Origin: Halorussus rarus
GTDB lineage: Archaea; Halobacteriota; Halobacteria; Halobacteriales; Haladaptataceae
Reading direction: 5' to 3'
Assembly: GCF_003369835.1 (NCBI RefSeq)
Contig: NZ_QPMJ01000004.1
Coordinates: 310,001-374,000 of the forward strand
Length of the DNA: 64,000 nucleotides
The notes beneath the pieces are model-generated. The model searched no databases and was not told where the DNA came from. It was given only the letters and a program-made list of their open reading frames with translations. The translations under genes were made by a program, and so were the position numbers. Positions 48,376 through 60,074 of the stretch are shown one piece after another. Each line of letters starts with the position of its first letter. Within the stretch, counting starts at the first letter, position 1.

Positions 48376-48804
48376 CTAGTCGTCGGCGGTCGGCGGTCGG
48401 CGGGTCTCCCACGCGGACTGACACCCGGCGTCGCAGAAGGCGAAGAACGTCACGTCGCCGTCGGCCTGTCGGACCGCGACCGGGTAGTCGCTGTCGAGTT
48501 CGAACGCCGAACCGCACTGGGAGCACTCGCCGAACGACCGGCCCGACCCGTCGTCGACCCGTGCCGCGGCGACCAACCCTCGACCGTCCGCGACGACGTC
48601 GCAGCCGGCGTAGGTGAACGAGACCCGGATGTCGCCGCTCGCCGACTCAACGAGCCGCTCCAGGCAGTCTGGATCCACAACGTCGTAGAGGGCCGGGAGG
48701 TCCCGCACGCCCTCGCCGACCACCGCAGCGACGGTCTTGGTGACGCCCTCCAGCATCGTCTCGCCGTCGTCGAGACTGTAGGAGTGGCCGAGTTTGCCAG
48801 TCAT
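48376..48804 (-). CDS. HalOD1-type protein with C-terminal zinc finger (142 aa)
   Basis: A 142-residue protein. The N-terminal ~85 residues form the HalOD1 output domain (DDGETMLEGVTKTVAAVVGEG and DVVDPDCLERLVESASGDIRVSFTYAGCDVVADGRG). The C-terminal part is a treble-clef-like zinc finger: CSQCGSAF (around 94-101) and FCDAGCQSAW (around 124-133). HalOD1 is a haloarchaea-specific module found in signalling and regulatory proteins, with no established ligand. The zinc finger resembles the tail of the 22581-22793 protein. Function unknown; regulatory role inferred from HalOD1. It lies alone between dpsA and an Lrp gene. Confidence 0.78.
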   Translation of the reverse strand: MTGKLGHSYSLDDGETMLEGVTKTVAAVVGEGVRDLPALYDVVDPDCLERLVESASGDIRVSFTYAGCDVVADGRGLVAAARVDDGSGRSFGECSQCGSAFELDSDYPVAVRQADGDVTFFAFCDAGCQSAWETRRPPTADD

Positions 48805-48927
48805 TTCTCGTTGCGGAGGAGGTGTGCTCCGGCAAAAAATCTAGGGTTTTCGTTCGGCTCTGACACAATATTTAGGGAGAATACTGTACATTACGTAAAT
48901 AGTCTGTCGGAACCGGCAGCGCCGGGC

Positions 48928-49404
48928 TCAGTCCTCGGCGACGTCCTGGCCCAGGTGGTTGAACGGCCGGACGTGTTCGTCGAGCGTCAGCCGCTGGCTC
49001 TCGACGGTCACGTCCATCTCGGTGAGTTCGGCCGCGATGGTCATCACGTCGGCGAGGTCGGCGGCGATGCCGGTGACTTCGAGGTTCCCCTGGCCGGCCA
49101 GCAGTTCCCGGACGTTGACGACGCCGTGAATCCCGAGCAGTTCGTCGGAGACGTCCGCGAGCCGGTCGGCCGCGACCGTGCAGGTGAACACGACTTCGAG
49201 CGGGAACCCCGCCGCCTCGTAGTCGATGTTCGGCACGTACCCCAGGATGACGCCCCGATCCTCCATCTTCTCGATGCGATTGCGGACCGTTCCCTCCGAG
49301 ACGGGCAGGTGGTCGGCCATGTCGACCGGCGTGAGGTTCCGCGCGTCCTGCTGCAGGAGATAGAGAATCCCTCGGTCGACTTCGTCGAGGTCGTCGGCGC
49401 TCAT
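48928..49404 (-). CDS. Lrp/AsnC family transcriptional regulator (158 aa)
   Basis: A 158-residue AsnC/Lrp regulator: HTH LDEVDRGILYLLQQDARNLTPVDMADHL and SEGTVRNRIEKMEDRGVILGY (residues 6-55), followed by a RAM ligand-binding domain with LEVVFTCTVAADRLADVSDEL and the ending NLEVTGIAADLADVMTI. These proteins respond to amino acids or other small molecules. It is divergent from the NicO-like nickel transporter, which starts 193 bases away, so that transporter is a plausible target. No TRASH Cys motif, unlike the 60410-61000 regulator. Confidence 0.9.
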   Translation of the reverse strand: MSADDLDEVDRGILYLLQQDARNLTPVDMADHLPVSEGTVRNRIEKMEDRGVILGYVPNIDYEAAGFPLEVVFTCTVAADRLADVSDELLGIHGVVNVRELLAGQGNLEVTGIAADLADVMTIAAELTEMDVTVESQRLTLDEHVRPFNHLGQDVAED

Positions 49405-49596
49405 CCAGTGACGGTTCTTCGGTCCCGTAAATGAAACTTGTTGTCGCGTCGCCCGATGGGAAGCCGGGTGCCGACCATCGGGGAACCGATGTCGAGACCA
49501 CCGCCGACCGAGCGTCGCCGCCCGCGCCGGTATTACGCCCGCCCCGATTCGGTAATAACAATCCGTTTAGGTTCCCTTTCCCTATCGTCGGCGAGG

Positions 49597-50514
49597 ATGA
49601 TACCGGGAGACGCGGTCGGACTGTTCGTCGGGGCGGTCGCGCTGGGCGCGGCCCACGGCATCGAACCCGGGCACGGCTGGCCGGTCGCAGCCAGTTACGC
49701 GCTCGACCAGTCGAACAAGTGGCTCTACGGCTTCGCCGCCAGCCTACTGCTCGGAATCGGCCACCTGGTCAGCAGCATCGCGATGGTGGTCGTCTTCTTC
49801 CTCGCGAAGCGCTACTTCGAGTTCACCCAGATCAACGACCCCATCGAACTCCTCGGCGTCCAGATCGGCGGGCCGGTCGGCATCGTCGCCGGCGTAGTCC
49901 TCATCCTGCTCGGTATCCGGGAGTACTTCCACGGTCACAGCCACTCCCACGTCGGGGACGACGGGCACGGACACGGTGACGGAGAGGGACACACGCACGA
50001 CCACTCGCACGACGACCACGGGCACGGGCACGCCCACCACGGCCACGACCACTCGCACGACGACCATTCGCACGACGGCCACAATCACTCGCACGAAGAC
50101 CACGAACGTGAACACGGTCGCGAGCACCCGCACGACCATCACGACGAGGACCGCGGCCTCCTCGGCAAACTCAAACTCGCTATCCCCTTCGTCGGCGGGC
50201 ACGGCCACGGGTCGGCCGAAGAGGCGGCCGAGCGGGGACTGTGGGGCATCGCCGGCTTCGCGTTCGTCCTGGGGTTCGCCCACGAGGAGGAGTTCGAGAT
50301 CATCGCGATGTGCGCCGGGTCGAACTACTGCCTCTCGCTGATGACAACCTACGCGCTGACGGTCGTCGTGGGCATCGTGACCCTCACGCTCCTGCTCATC
50401 GCGGGCTACCAGCGCTACGAGGAGCGGGTCGAGCGGTACACCGACTACCTGCCGGCGTTCTCGGCGGCCGTGCTGATACTCATGGGCCTGGGGTTCGTCA
50501 CGGGACTGTTCTGA
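49597..50514 (+). CDS. NicO/RcnA-like nickel (cobalt) transporter with His-rich loop
   Basis: A 305-residue polytopic membrane protein. Its first span has AHGIEPGHGWPV (residues 19-30), the counterpart of the HX4DH metal motif of nickel permeases, and a second motif GFAHEEEFEI (226-235). Between them, residues 112-182 form a very His/Asp-rich cytoplasmic loop (HGHSHSHVGDDGHGHG and similar), typical of NicO/RcnA-type transporters that bind metal before transfer. Homologues either import Ni/Co or export them; direction cannot be judged here. ATG 49597 (MIPGDAVGLFVG) was chosen, since the long upstream extension is unlike a membrane protein. NikR lies 2.6 kb upstream and the Lrp regulator is divergent. 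Confidence 0.82.
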   Translation: MIPGDAVGLFVGAVALGAAHGIEPGHGWPVAASYALDQSNKWLYGFAASLLLGIGHLVSSIAMVVVFFLAKRYFEFTQINDPIELLGVQIGGPVGIVAGVVLILLGIREYFHGHSHSHVGDDGHGHGDGEGHTHDHSHDDHGHGHAHHGHDHSHDDHSHDGHNHSHEDHEREHGREHPHDHHDEDRGLLGKLKLAIPFVGGHGHGSAEEAAERGLWGIAGFAFVLGFAHEEEFEIIAMCAGSNYCLSLMTTYALTVVVGIVTLTLLLIAGYQRYEERVERYTDYLPAFSAAVLILMGLGFVTGLF

Positions 50515-50573
50515 GTTCGGTCGGTCCGTCTCGCGGGCGGCCCGCTCACCGCGGTCCGTTCACCGGACCTCGC

Positions 50574-50708
50574 TCATCGCGCCCGGTCGTCGCGCGTCGC
50601 GAGCAGTCGGATTCCCTGCCAGACGGCGACGCCGAGCGCGGCGCCGACCAGGACAGCCACCGGGTCCAGGCCGCCGGCGTGGCCGGCGTGAAGGGGGAGA
50701 AGGGGCAT
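50574..50708 (-). CDS. Small membrane protein (44 aa)
   Basis: A 44-residue protein, MPLLPLHAGHAGGLDP at the start and RLLATRDDRAR at the end, with one hydrophobic segment (PVAVLVGAALGVAVWQGIRLL). Codon use is normal and the frame runs from a start to a stop with no long rival. It converges with the nickel transporter, its stop lying 60 bases after the transporter stop. Function unknown; its His residues and position suggest, but do not prove, a link to nickel handling. Confidence 0.45.
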   Translation of the reverse strand: MPLLPLHAGHAGGLDPVAVLVGAALGVAVWQGIRLLATRDDRAR

Positions 50709-51007
50709 ACCTCGTCGTTCGGTCCCGACGGTCGTCAAGGTTTTCGTCCCGGCACGTCGCGACCGAGGAGTTAGATCTGTATCGACCGATGAGAACAGTC
50801 AGTCGATAGGACGTACGCACGAAACGGCCCTGCTACCGGTGATACTGTACGTCCTGCTGACGGCGACGGCGGTCAGGCGAGCGATGCGGTGACGAGATGC
50901 AACCGCCGCCGTCATACAATTGGTTTGATCGGTGACCGCCGCGCGCCGTGTTCCGGTCTGAGGCCGCAGTCGATGACCGGTCGTCCGACGGTGCCGTTCG
51001 ACTCCGG

Positions 51008-51778
51008 TCACTTCGCGACCGACCAGAATCGAACGCTCTGGGGGACCCGCCACAGGGGTTCTGGGAGGTCGCTCTCCGACGGGTCGTTCTCCCGGACTTC
51101 GTGGCGCCTGTGCTCGACGAGCCGGCGCACCTCGAACCCGACGTCGACGAGGGCGTTGTGGAGGTCGGCGACCGTCCGGTCGAAGACGGTCAGCGTCGAT
51201 TCGTACCCGTCGTCGATCGTGATCTCCCGCGGACCGGGGTCGAAATAGTCGCCCTCGACGGTCCCCGTGTCGTCGTCGAGATTCTCGGAGAGCGGATGCG
51301 GTACGCTGAGCACGAAGACGCCGCCGTCCCGGAGGACGCGGCGGGCCTCGCGGAGCGCCCTGTCGAGCCGTTCGACCATCTGGAACACCGCCTCGGAGGA
51401 CGCGAGGTCGAACCGGTCGTCGGGGAACGGGAGTTCCGTCACGTCGCCCTCGACGAACTGGGCGTCGGCGCCGTAGAAGTCCCGTAACCGCCTGGCGTGG
51501 CGCAACTGCTCGCCGGAGAAATCGACCCCGACGACGGTCTCGGCCCCCAGTCCGGCCGTGCCGACGCTCCCCTGGCCTCCACCGCACCCCAACTCGACGT
51601 AGTCCTTGCCCTCGACGGAGGGGAGCACGTCGGCGGGGCGGCCGCCCGGAGCGTCCGGCGCGAACGGGGACGGGGCCGGCGGGAGCTCCCCGTCCGCCGT
51701 GTTCGCGTTCCACAGGGCCTGGAAGTCGTCGCTCCACTCGTTCCAGAGTCGCTGGTTCCCCCGACCGTGTTCGGTCAT
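51008..51778 (-). CDS. Class I SAM-dependent methyltransferase (256 aa)
   Basis: A 256-residue methyltransferase with the Rossmann-like SAM fold: motif I VELGCGGGQGSVGTAGLG, then the acidic strand VVGVDFSGEQLRHARRL, motif in ELPFPDDRFDLASSEAVFQMV and the post-motif VLRDGGVFVLSVPHPLS. ATG 51778 (MTEHGRGNQRLWNEWSDDFQ) was chosen over an earlier ATG since the extension is basic and unlike the family. The substrate is unknown; the WNEWSDDFQALW start is seen in small-molecule methyltransferases. Nearby genes do not tell its pathway. Confidence 0.88.
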   Translation of the reverse strand: MTEHGRGNQRLWNEWSDDFQALWNANTADGELPPAPSPFAPDAPGGRPADVLPSVEGKDYVELGCGGGQGSVGTAGLGAETVVGVDFSGEQLRHARRLRDFYGADAQFVEGDVTELPFPDDRFDLASSEAVFQMVERLDRALREARRVLRDGGVFVLSVPHPLSENLDDDTGTVEGDYFDPGPREITIDDGYESTLTVFDRTVADLHNALVDVGFEVRRLVEHRRHEVRENDPSESDLPEPLWRVPQSVRFWSVAK

Positions 51779-51902
51779 GGTTCGACCTCCGGGGGCGCGC
51801 GGTATCAGTATTTTGCGACTTTGGGACGCCATCGCACGGTGTCGATGCTCACCCCGCTTCGCTCGATGAGACGGCAGAACAGCAAACCGAAAGAGAGAGC
51901 GC

Positions 51903-54557
<2,655 letters not shown>

Positions 54558-54562
54558 GGTGG

Positions 54563-54569
54563 CCTCCTT
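54563..54569 (-). promoter_or_regulatory. Shine-Dalgarno site of copA
   Basis: AAGGAGG on the minus strand, 5 bases before ATG 54557. A full consensus is uncommon in a genome where many genes are leaderless, so copA is probably translated from a leadered transcript; a TTTGTAA element about 55 bases upstream is the TATA candidate. Confidence 0.6.
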
Positions 54570-54742
54570 GTGGTAACGTAGGGGAGCCACATTGATGCGA
54601 GTTTCCCCTTACAAATGAAGCCCGATAGGCACCAGATTCTTTTCAGGGCAAGAAAATTCACACCTCAATTTTTGTTTCTGAGTTCGCCTGGGAGCGCCCG
54701 GTTCCAAAACGACGAGCAGGTACCGCCGAGACGCGACCGCTC

Positions 54743-55117
54743 TCAGCGCGCCCCCTCCGGGTCCGATCGGTCGCCGAACGGCGATTCGCCGGGCAACAGG
54801 ACGACCTTGCACCGACCCACGGGGATCCGGTCGACCTCGCCGTCCTCCTCCAGCTTGCCGAGGTGGCGGCTGACCGTCGACTTCGACCACCCGGTGCGCC
54901 TGACCAGGTCGGCCTGCTTCATCCGGCCGCCGCGCTCCTCGACGAGTTTGAGCAGCGCCTCCGCGCGCGTCAGGCCGGTGGTGACGACGAAGTCCGCCTC
55001 CGACGCGCGCGCCGACTGGCCGCCGCGCCCGGTGTCGGCGGTCCGACTGCCGGGGTCGTCGGTCCCCTCGGCGCCCGTACCGAGAACGGTCTCCTTGACG
55101 GTGGTGATAAGCCCCAT
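54743..55117 (-). CDS. Winged-helix transcriptional regulator upstream of copA (124 aa)
   Basis: A 124-residue wHTH protein. The N-terminal ~45 residues are hydrophilic and Gly/Asp/Arg rich; the HTH is in TRAEALLKLVEERGGRMKQADLVRRTGWSKSTVSRHLGKLEEDG (shown in parts: MKQADLVRRTGWSKSTVSRH), with a wing VDRIPVGRCKVVLLP. It resembles MarR/IclR-type haloarchaeal regulators. One Cys in the wing could bind metal but no full motif exists. It is on the same strand as copA and 185 bases before it, so a role in copper regulation is a plausible inference. Confidence 0.75.
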   Translation of the reverse strand: MGLITTVKETVLGTGAEGTDDPGSRTADTGRGGQSARASEADFVVTTGLTRAEALLKLVEERGGRMKQADLVRRTGWSKSTVSRHLGKLEEDGEVDRIPVGRCKVVLLPGESPFGDRSDPEGAR

Positions 55118-55372
55118 GTCTCTACTTCCTCGCCCGTAGGTAGTCTCGCCGCGAGGGTAAACCCACGCGACAGTTTGGCCGGATTTCGACCGTTTTCGGT
55201 CGGGTTCACACCGTTCACGCGCGTAGACGGGGCGTAAGTCCGCTGGGACCCGGGTAACGACCGAATAGCCAGTTGCACGCCCCCTGGTCGACCGTTTCGG
55301 ACCGTTTCACGCGAATACTGCGCTCGGACGAACCAGGAGACGCCGGCGGCGATTGGGAGCGCGGAGGCCGGG

Positions 55373-57130
55373 TCACGACTCATGGACCCGCTCGCCCCGG
55401 TGGAGGCGCTCGGCGATGGTGTAGGTCTGCTCGGCCGACCGCCGGGTCGGGACGTGGGCCGAGAGGTAGCGCGCGGTCGCGACCAGGTGGACGCGGGCGT
55501 CGGCCGGGTCGTCGGTCAGGTCGAACTGGCGGAAGGCGGCCTCGACGTTCTGGAGCGTGTGGAAGTCGGCGTCCTCACGGAGCAGGCCCTCGCCGAGGAC
55601 GCGCTTGAGCTCGGCGGGGTCCCCTCCCTCCCAGAGGTACGCCGCCACGAGTTGCCCGGCCCTGTCGACCTCGCCCTCCTCGTCGAAGACGTCGAGCAGC
55701 GCCGCGCGGAGGTCGTCGGGCGCGTCGACCTCGGTCCCGTCCGGGATCGGCGCCGGCGGGGTGTTGAGGAACCGGTCGAGGTAGACGCTCATCGCGCCGG
55801 CGAACGCGCCGCGGTAGCCCGCGAGCGAGTCGGTCCGGAGCGCGGCCCGGTGGACCGCGTTGGCGTACGAGTAGGTGTGGTGGACCGTGTCCCAGTCGTT
55901 GAACTCGTTCGAGGTGCCGAACTGCGCGACCCGGACGCCGGCGGCCCGGGCTACCGAGCCCGCGAGCTCCGCGGGGGTCGCGCCGTTCTGGACCGCGGCC
56001 TTCATCGCGGTGACGATCTCCTCGGGGTCGTCCGAGAGGAGCGTGTCGACGAAGCCGTCGGGACCGTCCCAGGCCCGGTCGGCGCCCGCCTCGGCGAGCG
56101 CCGGGAGTTCGTCGTACGCGTCGAAGACCAACTCGGCCACGTCGACGGGCTGGCGCCACGACGACTGCTCCTCGGAGCGCGCGGCCTGGGTCAGCCGGGG
56201 AATCACGCTCGGCAGCACCTCGTCGGCGTGGTCCCAGCCGACGCGGTCGAGCGCCTCGCAGGCCTTGTTGATGAAGTCGAACGTGTGGCCCGCGTCCATG
56301 TAGAGGTGGTCGGTCGCCGCCAGGTAGAGGATGTCCGCGACCTCCTCGGAGTCGAGAACGGCGACGGCGGTCCGGAGGCACCGCTCGGCGCCGTCGCGGT
56401 CCCGGACCTCGACGGTCTCGCGGAACCAGTCCTCGAGCCGGTCCCGCGAGAGGTCCCGGGCCGAGAACGACGGCTGGTCGAACGCGGGCGGTTCGCCCTG
56501 GCAGTCCTCGGCGACCCGCGAGAGCCCGGTGTACAGCGCCCGCTTGCGGTCCTCGGGCCGGAGCCCGTCGTGGAGGTTCGCCATCGCCGAGAGGACGGTC
56601 AGCCCGGAGCTCCAGCCGTCCTCGCGGTACTGCGCGCCGAAGGTCAGCCCCTCACGGAGCGGGTCGGTGTACGGGACGTCCTCGTCGGCCAGCCCGACGA
56701 CCGACTTCGCGAGCACGAGCCGCAGGCTCTCCTCCAGGCCGGTCCGGAGTCGGTCCGTCCAGTGCTCGACCGGCGGCAGGTCGGGGTTGGGGTGCGGGTC
56801 GACGTACACCTCGCCGTCCCGGACCTCGACCGGGAACGCCCGGACGTCGTCGGCCCACGGGTCGAAGGTGTCGCCGCACGAGAGCTCGAACCGGGCGTGG
56901 TGCCAGTGGCAGGTCAGGATGCCGTCGTCGACGGTGCCATCCGCCAGCGGGAACCCCATGTGCGGACACCGGTTGTCCACCGCGCGGAACTCCCCCTCGT
57001 GGTGGAACAGCGCGAGCGCCCGGCCGTCGGCCCGCGCCACCGTGCGGCCCTCCTCGCGGAGGTCGTCGGCGTCGGCCACGCGCACGAACGAGGCGTCGTC
57101 GGCAGCGTCGTTAGAGTCGTTCGTCGCCAT
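55373..57130 (-). CDS. Rieske [2Fe-2S] domain fused to a large His-rich helical domain (585 aa)
   Basis: Residues 14-110 form a Rieske-type ferredoxin domain with ligands Cys55, His57 and Cys74, His77 (CPHMGFPLADG and CHWHHARF), reading like an oxygenase ferredoxin. The remaining ~460 residues are helical and acidic, with His-rich segments DHLYMDAGHTFDF and DWDTVHHTYSYANAVHRA that look like an internal pair. This part is not a known Rieske oxygenase alpha domain (no 2-His-1-carboxylate facial triad was identified). It may be a new type of non-haem iron domain or a scaffold. No reductase gene is beside it. The DNA before it (55118-55372) contains only a CGACCG-TTTT-CGGTCG hairpin at 55187-55202. 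Confidence 0.75.
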   Translation of the reverse strand: MATNDSNDAADDASFVRVADADDLREEGRTVARADGRALALFHHEGEFRAVDNRCPHMGFPLADGTVDDGILTCHWHHARFELSCGDTFDPWADDVRAFPVEVRDGEVYVDPHPNPDLPPVEHWTDRLRTGLEESLRLVLAKSVVGLADEDVPYTDPLREGLTFGAQYREDGWSSGLTVLSAMANLHDGLRPEDRKRALYTGLSRVAEDCQGEPPAFDQPSFSARDLSRDRLEDWFRETVEVRDRDGAERCLRTAVAVLDSEEVADILYLAATDHLYMDAGHTFDFINKACEALDRVGWDHADEVLPSVIPRLTQAARSEEQSSWRQPVDVAELVFDAYDELPALAEAGADRAWDGPDGFVDTLLSDDPEEIVTAMKAAVQNGATPAELAGSVARAAGVRVAQFGTSNEFNDWDTVHHTYSYANAVHRAALRTDSLAGYRGAFAGAMSVYLDRFLNTPPAPIPDGTEVDAPDDLRAALLDVFDEEGEVDRAGQLVAAYLWEGGDPAELKRVLGEGLLREDADFHTLQNVEAAFRQFDLTDDPADARVHLVATARYLSAHVPTRRSAEQTYTIAERLHRGERVHES

Positions 57131-57219
57131 ACCCCGAGAGTTGTGAGCGTACCACAAAACGGTTCCCGGAAGCGAGTTTTGGTAACAAATCAGATATTTG
57201 CAGCTCCGGAACCCCGACG

Positions 57220-58977
57220 TCAGGACGCGGAGACCGGTACGTCTTCGTCCGCCGCGTCGCCCGAGCGGTCGTCCGGCGTCCCGCCGGCGTCGTCGCTCCG
57301 GTCGGGGTCGACGAGGTCGACGTCCGAGAACGCGAACCGGGCGCCCCCGTCCGACCCCGCCTCGGCCGACACGCGCCAGCCGTGGGCGTTGGCTATCGTC
57401 TCGACGATGGCGAGGCCGAGGCCGGTTCCCGTAGCGGTGGTGGTGTACTCGTACTCGAAGACCCGCTCGCGGTCCTCGGGCGGGACGCCCGGCCCGTCGT
57501 CCTCGACGAAGAAGCCGTCTCCGAGCGCGCCGACCCGGACCGTCGCGGGGGCGTCGTCGGAGCCTCCGTCCGCTGTCGAGGCGCCGTGCTCGACGGAATT
57601 TCGAAACAGGTTCTCGAAGACGTTCCGGAGTCGGGTCTCGTCGGCGTAGACGGCCACCTCGGGGTCGATGTCGAGTTCCAGCGCGGCGTCGCCGGTGTCG
57701 GTGGTCCGCCACGCGTCCTCGGCGAGGGCGGCCAGCGGGACCACCTCGCGCTCCTCGATGGTCCGGCCCTCGCGCGCGAGCGTCAGCAGGTCCTCGATGA
57801 TGCGGTCGATGCGGTCGAGGGCCTCGTCGGCCGCCTCCAGGCGGTCGCGTTCGCCGGTCTCCAGCGCGAGCTCGACGTTCCCCTTGGCGACGTTCAGCGG
57901 ATTGCGGAGGTCGTGGGACAGCGTGCTCGCGAAGCGTTCGAGCTGGTCGGCGTGCTGTTCGAGCTCGAGCAGGTAGCGCTCTCGCTCGGTGACGTCCTGG
58001 ACGACGAGCACGTGTCCCCGGACCGAGCCGCGGGTCGCGAGCGTCGAGTCGTCGACCGTGAACTCGCGGCGCTCCCCGTCGCGGTAGCAGAACGCGCGGT
58101 CGACGAACTCGCCGCCGTCGCCCACGAGTTCGGGCGCCGCGTCGTCGAGCGGGTCGCCCGCGCCGTCGGCCACCGCCGGGAACAGCCGCTCGGCCCGGCG
58201 GTTGTAGTCGAGGACGCGGCGCTCGCGGTCCACGACGAGGACGCCCTCGTCGAGCTGGTCGAAGACGGTCATCCGGGCGACCGGCGTGACGTCGAACGTC
58301 TCCTCGTAGAACACCGACCAGCCCGCGAGCAGGCCAACCAGGACCGACCCCACCACCAGGACGCCGTTGGCGGGGCCCACCGGCTGGAAGGCGATCGCGA
58401 ACGGGAGCAGGAACTGGACGGTCATGGCCGCCGCGAGCAGTCCCGTCCGTCGGCGGCCGAGACGGGACCGCGAGAAGCGGTGCTGGACGAGGAGGCCGAG
58501 ACCGGCCAGATACAGGAACACTCCCGGGAGCGTGACGAACCATCCGACTCCGGTCACGCCCGTCAGGTAGGGGAAGGGGTCGGTCAAGAGCCGGAAGCTC
58601 GGCCAGACCAGCCCGTGGACCGGATTCGTGGCGATCACTGCGGCCTCGACGACGTAGTAGGTTCCCAGGACGCCGAGGAACCGCCCGCCGACCCACTCCG
58701 ACCGGCCCACGTACAGCACCGTGAAGACGAACCAGAGCAGCAGGATTCCGTTGCCGACCACCTGGTGAGCGTGGAACGCGGCCTGCGAGAGCGCCCGGGT
58801 CGGCGCGTACAGCTGGCCGAGGACGAACCCACCCACCACCGCGTGGGCGCCGAGTATCCCCGCGAGGGTGCGCATCACGTCGGATTCGTTCCGTCGCCAG
58901 AACAGTAGGCCGGCGCCGGCGGTGAAGACGCTGGCGCAGGCGACCGCCGCGGCGAACGTCGTCTGGGCGGACGGCAT
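57220..58977 (-). CDS. Seven-span membrane sensor histidine kinase with PAS domain
   Basis: A 585-residue kinase. Residues 1-225 form about seven membrane spans (an N-terminal 7TM histidine kinase-type sensor; e.g. GILLLWFVFTVLYVG), then a PAS domain (235-335, GVLVVDRERRVLDYNRRAER), HisKA with phospho-acceptor His355 in STLSHDLRNP, and HATPase with N-box NLFRNSVEHG, DDGPGVP and GTGLGL. Unlike the other two histidine kinases in the window, it has no repeat insertion after the N-box; it reads NSVEHGASTADGGSDDAP. The C-terminal tail is acidic. The gene is 89 bases after the Rieske start, on the same strand, and might be linked to it; no response regulator is seen. Confidence 0.88.
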   Translation of the reverse strand: MPSAQTTFAAAVACASVFTAGAGLLFWRRNESDVMRTLAGILGAHAVVGGFVLGQLYAPTRALSQAAFHAHQVVGNGILLLWFVFTVLYVGRSEWVGGRFLGVLGTYYVVEAAVIATNPVHGLVWPSFRLLTDPFPYLTGVTGVGWFVTLPGVFLYLAGLGLLVQHRFSRSRLGRRRTGLLAAAMTVQFLLPFAIAFQPVGPANGVLVVGSVLVGLLAGWSVFYEETFDVTPVARMTVFDQLDEGVLVVDRERRVLDYNRRAERLFPAVADGAGDPLDDAAPELVGDGGEFVDRAFCYRDGERREFTVDDSTLATRGSVRGHVLVVQDVTERERYLLELEQHADQLERFASTLSHDLRNPLNVAKGNVELALETGERDRLEAADEALDRIDRIIEDLLTLAREGRTIEEREVVPLAALAEDAWRTTDTGDAALELDIDPEVAVYADETRLRNVFENLFRNSVEHGASTADGGSDDAPATVRVGALGDGFFVEDDGPGVPPEDRERVFEYEYTTTATGTGLGLAIVETIANAHGWRVSAEAGSDGGARFAFSDVDLVDPDRSDDAGGTPDDRSGDAADEDVPVSAS

Positions 58978-59138
58978 CAGTCGGACCTCACTACTATCGA
59001 GATTCTGATACTGAGGGGATAAACGTGCGGCAGGATATGTAACAGCACTTATTACGGGTCGGGTTTCCTCCAGATGACCGCTCGGGGACCGTCGTTCCGG
59101 GGTCTGTGAACTGTAATGAACCCGGACCCGTCTCGACG

Positions 59139-60074
59139 CTAGTCGAACGAGTCGAGCCGGCGGGAGAACGACACCGGCGCCGAGGCCGTCCCGTCGCCGC
59201 GCCGGGCCGGGTCGACGGTTCTCGCCGGTCCGCGCTCGTCGAGGAGGTCGGCGCGCTTCTCGGCCAGCGTCCGAGCGAACGTCTCCTTGGCCTCGAGCCG
59301 CTCGTCTTCCCAGACCCGGATGCGAGCGTCGGGGATGTGGCGACGGTGGTGGAACCGGAGCTCGACCCGCGCGAGCATCGCGATGAACGAGTCGAGGAAC
59401 TCCTCGACCGCCTCGTAGTCGGGGTCCTCGGGTTCGAGCAGCAGCTCGACGGTGTCGTACCACTCTACGAAGAGTTCGTATGCCTCGGGGTAGTCGTTCC
59501 GGGGGTAGGTGTCGACCATCGCGTCCAGCGAGTCGACCACGAACCCCCTGGTCGAGCGGTCGGTCACCCGGAAGTCACCGAGGGTGTACTGCTCGTTCAG
59601 GTCGACCGACTTCAGTCGGGTCCGGAGGTCGCTGTACGTCCGGATGAACTCGTTTGGGACGTGGTGGCGGTACTGGTACTTCCCGACCGCCTCGGCGTTC
59701 GTGCGCTCGAAGGTGTCGACGGTCCAGTCGACCGCCGCGTCGATGTCGTCCTTCGCGTCGGGGGCCACGTCGAACTCCCATTCGTGGACGTCCTCGACCG
59801 GGAGGTAGCGCCGGCCCGCCCAGTGGTTCGCCGAGGGCGCGATGTAGAAGTCGCCGTCGAGCGACCGCTCGTCGACCACCTCGCCGTAAACGTACCAGTG
59901 GCGCGGGAACCGGACGTCGCGGTCACGTTCCGACGCGAGGTGGCGGTCGGTGATGCAGCTGAGCTTGTGGAACCGCGACCCCGAGACCGGGTAGCTCCGG
60001 GACGCCTCCAGCTCCACGAGCAGGCGGTAGCAGAGGTACTCGGCCGGGCCGAAGTCGCGGTCGCCGTCGCTCAC
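59139..60074 (-). CDS. Conserved haloarchaeal hypothetical protein (311 aa)
   Basis: A 311-residue soluble, charged protein. Sequences such as AEYLCYRLLVELEASRSYPV, FRVTDRSTRGFVVDSLDAMVD and ELFVEWYDTVELLLEPED suggest an alpha-helical fold with a few strands; there is no signal, membrane span or recognised enzyme motif. The N terminus might be a DNA-binding-like helical part (FHKLSCITDRHL). I recall similar proteins only in haloarchaea and cannot give a function. It is flanked by a divergent 335-base intergenic region and the third histidine kinase. Confidence 0.55.
   Translation of the reverse strand: MSDGDRDFGPAEYLCYRLLVELEASRSYPVSGSRFHKLSCITDRHLASERDRDVRFPRHWYVYGEVVDERSLDGDFYIAPSANHWAGRRYLPVEDVHEWEFDVAPDAKDDIDAAVDWTVDTFERTNAEAVGKYQYRHHVPNEFIRTYSDLRTRLKSVDLNEQYTLGDFRVTDRSTRGFVVDSLDAMVDTYPRNDYPEAYELFVEWYDTVELLLEPEDPDYEAVEEFLDSFIAMLARVELRFHHRRHIPDARIRVWEDERLEAKETFARTLAEKRADLLDERGPARTVDPARRGDGTASAPVSFSRRLDSFD

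Noticed and set aside
49438..49596. N-terminal extension of the nickel transporter from an earlier ATG
   Set aside because: The 53 extra residues are basic and Pro-rich, unlike this membrane family; ATG 49597 gives a normal N terminus.
50760..51000. Short open frames between the small membrane gene and the methyltransferase
   Set aside because: No motif, no promoter at the right distance and no sensible codon bias; treated as empty.
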